NCBI GenBank assembly: GCA_023457035.1
Contig: JAEWNN010000096.1
Span: 1-23,216 of the forward strand
From: Verrucomicrobiota bacterium
GTDB lineage: Bacteria > Verrucomicrobiota > Verrucomicrobiia > Opitutales > Opitutaceae
Length of the DNA: 23,216 nt
Reading direction: 5' to 3'
Below, piece by piece: positions 20,686 through 23,216 of the stretch (its first letter is position 1; every line of letters begins with the position of its first letter). The translations under genes were made by a program, and so were the position numbers. Under the pieces are notes generated by a model, which was not told where the DNA came from, searched no databases, and saw only the letters and a list, made by a program, of their open reading frames with translations.

Positions 20686-23216
20686 CTATTTCACCTGCAA
20701 CTCGAAGGCGTTGCCGTTGGCGAGGAGGGCGTAGCCGCCCGGCGGCAGCGCGACGTTGGCGACGAGGAGGGTGATCTCCGTCTCGGGCTCGGTGAGCGTG
20801 GCGGCGACGCGGCTGGCGAGGAAACCGGCGTTCTCGGGGGTGACGCGGAAAAGGTCGGCGATGCGCTTGCCGCCGATGAGCGTCTTGCGGGTGGGCGCCA
20901 GCTCCACGGCCGGGTAGTCGCGGAGTGTATCCGGATACTTCTCAAGCAGCTCGGCCGAGGGCGGCGGCACGGGCCCGACGTAGACGACTACGACCGGAGC
21001 GCCCTGCGGGATCGCCGGCACCGGATCCTTCCCGTCGAAGACGAGCTCGGCGACTTTGACGGGGCCGGCCTTGCCGCTGCCGGCTTTCGCGGGGCGGGCG
21101 GTGGCGGAGTTGCCGGAGTATCGGGTGTTGGCGGGAAGGGGGTGCCACGCGTCGCCGACGAGGGCGTAGGCGCCGCCGGCGGTCGGCCACGCGGGCAGTT
21201 CGGTCGGCACGGCGGGGCCGAGGTTGAAGGAGAGCGTCCAGTCGGGGTCGTGTTCGATCGTGCCCTCGATGGCGCGCTCGCCGACATCGAGGCGCAGGGT
21301 GTATTTGGCGTTCCGGACAAGGAACGGCACCCGCAGGTCGTCGTCGGTGTCGGGGCGGCCGCCGGTGCCGGCGAGCTGGAGCTTCCGGGTCGCGGTGTCG
21401 ACTGGACCGGAGAGCCGGAGGTGCACGCCTTGGCGCTGGCGCGATTCGACGTGGGCGGCGACGGTGCCGTCGTCGTCGACGCGGGTGAAGCGCAGGCGGA
21501 TCGGCGTGGTGAACCCGTCGCGATGTCGGGCGACGCCGTCGTAGGCGGCGCCGCGTTTGACGATGGCGAGGATTCCGGCCTCGGCGGACTGGCGGGCGGC
21601 GACGAGTTGGCCGAACTCGGCATCGGTGATCCGGGTGAACGAGTAGGTGAAGGAGTCGTCGGCGCCGGTGAGCGTCGCGCCGTCGAGGGCGAAGGCGGGG
21701 GCGAGATCCATGGCGAAGCCGGTGACGGAGGCCGGATCGGCCTTGGCGACCCGGCGCCGGGCTTCGGAACTGAGACGGATCGGCCGGTCGCCGGTGCGGT
21801 GCGGGTTGGCGGCGGCGAAGCCGCGGAAGAGCCGGAGGCGGCCCGGCTGGGCGGCGAGCTCGAGCTCGGCCTCGAGCCGGGCGCCGCTGTTGTCCTGTCG
21901 GATGAAACGGAGAAACGCGGGGGTGGAGGCGCCGCCGGAGCCCGCGGCGACGGTCCCGTGGTACGTGGTGCCGGGGCGGGTGGCGGCGAGAACGGCCTCG
22001 TGGGCGGCCGCGAGCTCGGTGCGCGTGCGCTCGAGATCGCCGGAGGCGACGCGGGTGAACGTGTATTGATGGGTCGGGGATTGGCCGGTGAGGCGACCCT
22101 CGGCGTCGAGGCTGAGTTCGACGGTCCAGGTCTCGCGGAGGGAGAGCAGCGGGCCGGCCTCGGGGACGGCTTGGCTGCTGCGGGTGGCGAGCGGGAGGCG
22201 GAGGACGGAGAAATCGTCGTCGGTCTCCCAGGTGGCGGAGAACACGCGGGTGTCGGTCCAGTTGCCCTGGTTGCGCAGGAGGGCGGTGACCTGCCGGGCG
22301 GCGGGCTTCGCGGTGGCGATCTCGAGGACGAGGCCGGGGACCGGTTCTCCGTCGGCGAGCGGCTCGGCGTGGCCGAGGAAGAGGTTGCCGGGCTGGAGGG
22401 CGACGAGGAAGGCGGTCTGCCGGGCGTCGCGTTCCTGGCGGAGTTGCTCGGCAACTTGGGCGCGGGCGGCGGCGAGTTTCTCGGCGAAGGCGAGGCGGGT
22501 GGCGACGAGTTGCTCGAGCGCGGCAGGGAAGGTCGGATCGCTGGTGACGAGCGCGTTCTCGGGCTGGCCGGAGCGGAGCTTGCCGAGCGGGAGCGCGGGC
22601 ACGTACTCGCCCGGGGCAACCTCGAGCACCCACCCTTCGGCGCCGCGGGTGGCGGTGAGCTGGCCGGTGGCGGTGAGGGCGGTGCCGCCGGCGGCGGTGC
22701 GTTCGAGCAGGACGAGGGCGAGCGGGTCGGCGGGCGGCTGGCCGAGCTCGGCGAGCTCGACGAGGCGTGTGCCGGCGGGGGTGGCGAGCTCTTCGGTCAG
22801 GGCGGCGAGCCGGTCGAGGCTGTCGGCGAAGCGTTCGCGCAGTGTCTCCTCCGTGTCACGACGGACGAAGAGGTCGCCGGTGAGCGCGCCTTGGGCGGAG
22901 AAGCGAAGGGTGCGCTCCTGTTCGGTCGAGGAGACCGGTTCGAGGGCGACCGCGGTGAAGCGGACCCGGCCGGCGCCGAGCTGGTCGTCAAGCGCGGCGA
23001 GGACGGTGCTCTCGCCGAGGCGGTCGCGGAGATACTGCCAAGTCCAGAGACCGGCGCCGACGAGGACCACGAGCGCGAGGCTGCCGACGAGCGCGAGTTT
23101 GGCGCCACGGCCGAGGGGGCGGCGCGGCGCACGAGGTGCCGGCGGCGGGGGAGGCGGTGGTGGAACCGGAGCGCCGGGGGGCGGCGGCGGGGGCACCGCG
23201 GTGGCCGTCGGGGTTG
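20686..23216 (-). CDS. Large membrane-anchored protein with Pro-rich linker and internal repeats, unknown function, probably partial
   Basis: At least 836 residues; an in-frame GTG at 23196 exists, but the frame is open to the window edge (TPTATAVPPP...), so the true N-terminus probably lies outside. The visible start is a Pro-rich linker (~30 residues), then one TM helix (LALVGSLALVVLVGAGLWTW) and a large extracytoplasmic part. Two repeat units are plain. Each opens with YTFTRV or YSFTRI plus a helix, then YHG/YDG and a strand pair such as PIRLRFTRVDDDGTVAAHVES; they lie near 22069-21650 and 21648-21230. A more diverged unit lies before them, with a charged helix (22520-22400) and PGNLFLGHAEP. 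A Gly/Lys linker and a C-terminal domain follow. No enzyme motif is seen. Pro-rich linkers of this kind often follow N-terminal GYF or zinc-ribbon domains, which would be off the edge. Confidence 0.75.
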   Translation of the reverse strand, partial: TPTATAVPPPPPPGAPVPPPPPPPPAPRAPRRPLGRGAKLALVGSLALVVLVGAGLWTWQYLRDRLGESTVLAALDDQLGAGRVRFTAVALEPVSSTEQERTLRFSAQGALTGDLFVRRDTEETLRERFADSLDRLAALTEELATPAGTRLVELAELGQPPADPLALVLLERTAAGGTALTATGQLTATRGAEGWVLEVAPGEYVPALPLGKLRSGQPENALVTSDPTFPAALEQLVATRLAFAEKLAAARAQVAEQLRQERDARQTAFLVALQPGNLFLGHAEPLADGEPVPGLVLEIATAKPAARQVTALLRNQGNWTDTRVFSATWETDDDFSVLRLPLATRSSQAVPEAGPLLSLRETWTVELSLDAEGRLTGQSPTHQYTFTRVASGDLERTRTELAAAHEAVLAATRPGTTYHGTVAAGSGGASTPAFLRFIRQDNSGARLEAELELAAQPGRLRLFRGFAAANPHRTGDRPIRLSSEARRRVAKADPASVTGFAMDLAPAFALDGATLTGADDSFTYSFTRITDAEFGQLVAARQSAEAGILAIVKRGAAYDGVARHRDGFTTPIRLRFTRVDDDGTVAAHVESRQRQGVHLRLSGPVDTATRKLQLAGTGGRPDTDDDLRVPFLVRNAKYTLRLDVGERAIEGTIEHDPDWTLSFNLGPAVPTELPAWPTAGGAYALVGDAWHPLPANTRYSGNSATARPAKAGSGKAGPVKVAELVFDGKDPVPAIPQGAPVVVVYVGPVPPPSAELLEKYPDTLRDYPAVELAPTRKTLIGGKRIADLFRVTPENAGFLASRVAATLTEPETEITLLVANVALPPGGYALLANGNAFELQVK

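Overview
The window is very GC-rich DNA (roughly 70% G+C by eye) and densely coded on both strands. The gene mix suggests a member of Verrucomicrobiota, most likely Opitutaceae-like. It includes a GH5-like glycosidase with an inserted carbohydrate-binding domain, a Tat-exported GH88/GH105-type hydrolase, an RND pump, stand-alone ACT and PfkB proteins, and dispersed ACCACAGAG-type repeats. Many start codons follow C-rich tracts rather than purine-rich Shine-Dalgarno sites. The taxonomic assignment is inference; there is no rRNA or other marker gene here.

Layout. 1-2552 (minus): an RND efflux pair, membrane-fusion lipoprotein then inner-membrane pump, with the pump cut by the left edge. 2985-7206 (plus): a two-gene polysaccharide-degradation block, with two near-perfect palindromes in the gap between the genes. 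7465-10261 (plus): formyltetrahydrofolate deformylase (purU), a small membrane-anchored zinc-ribbon protein, and a PfkB-family kinase. Two copies of a ~220 bp non-coding repeat follow purU and the kinase. 10751-11563: a protein with a Rossmann-type nucleotide-binding start, perhaps a methyltransferase.

11564-13870 is the accessory part. It holds a 21-bp degenerate tandem repeat, two overlapping hypothetical genes of visibly lower GC, and a small ORF overlapping a DUF6036/AbiEii-like nucleotidyltransferase. It also holds a broken duplicate in which the head of the nucleotidyltransferase is joined to the tail of the LysE gene.

13870-17029 (minus): a penicillin-acylase (S45) homologue translationally overlapped with a LysE/RhtB exporter. 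The acylase has Gly where the catalytic N-terminal Ser is expected, and the exporter gene carries a 50-bp palindrome inside its reading frame. 17318-20047: a GNAT acetyltransferase, a minus-strand lipoprotein, a YfcE-type phosphoesterase and a YgjP-type zinc metallopeptidase. 20087-23216 (minus): a double-ACT protein and a large membrane-anchored protein of unknown function with internal repeats, probably cut by the right edge.

No rRNA, tRNA, CRISPR array, transposase gene or phage gene was recognised. The points most worth checking are the acylase with no serine nucleophile, the coding palindrome in the exporter, the paired palindromes at 5785-5899, and the duplication scar at 12753-13003.
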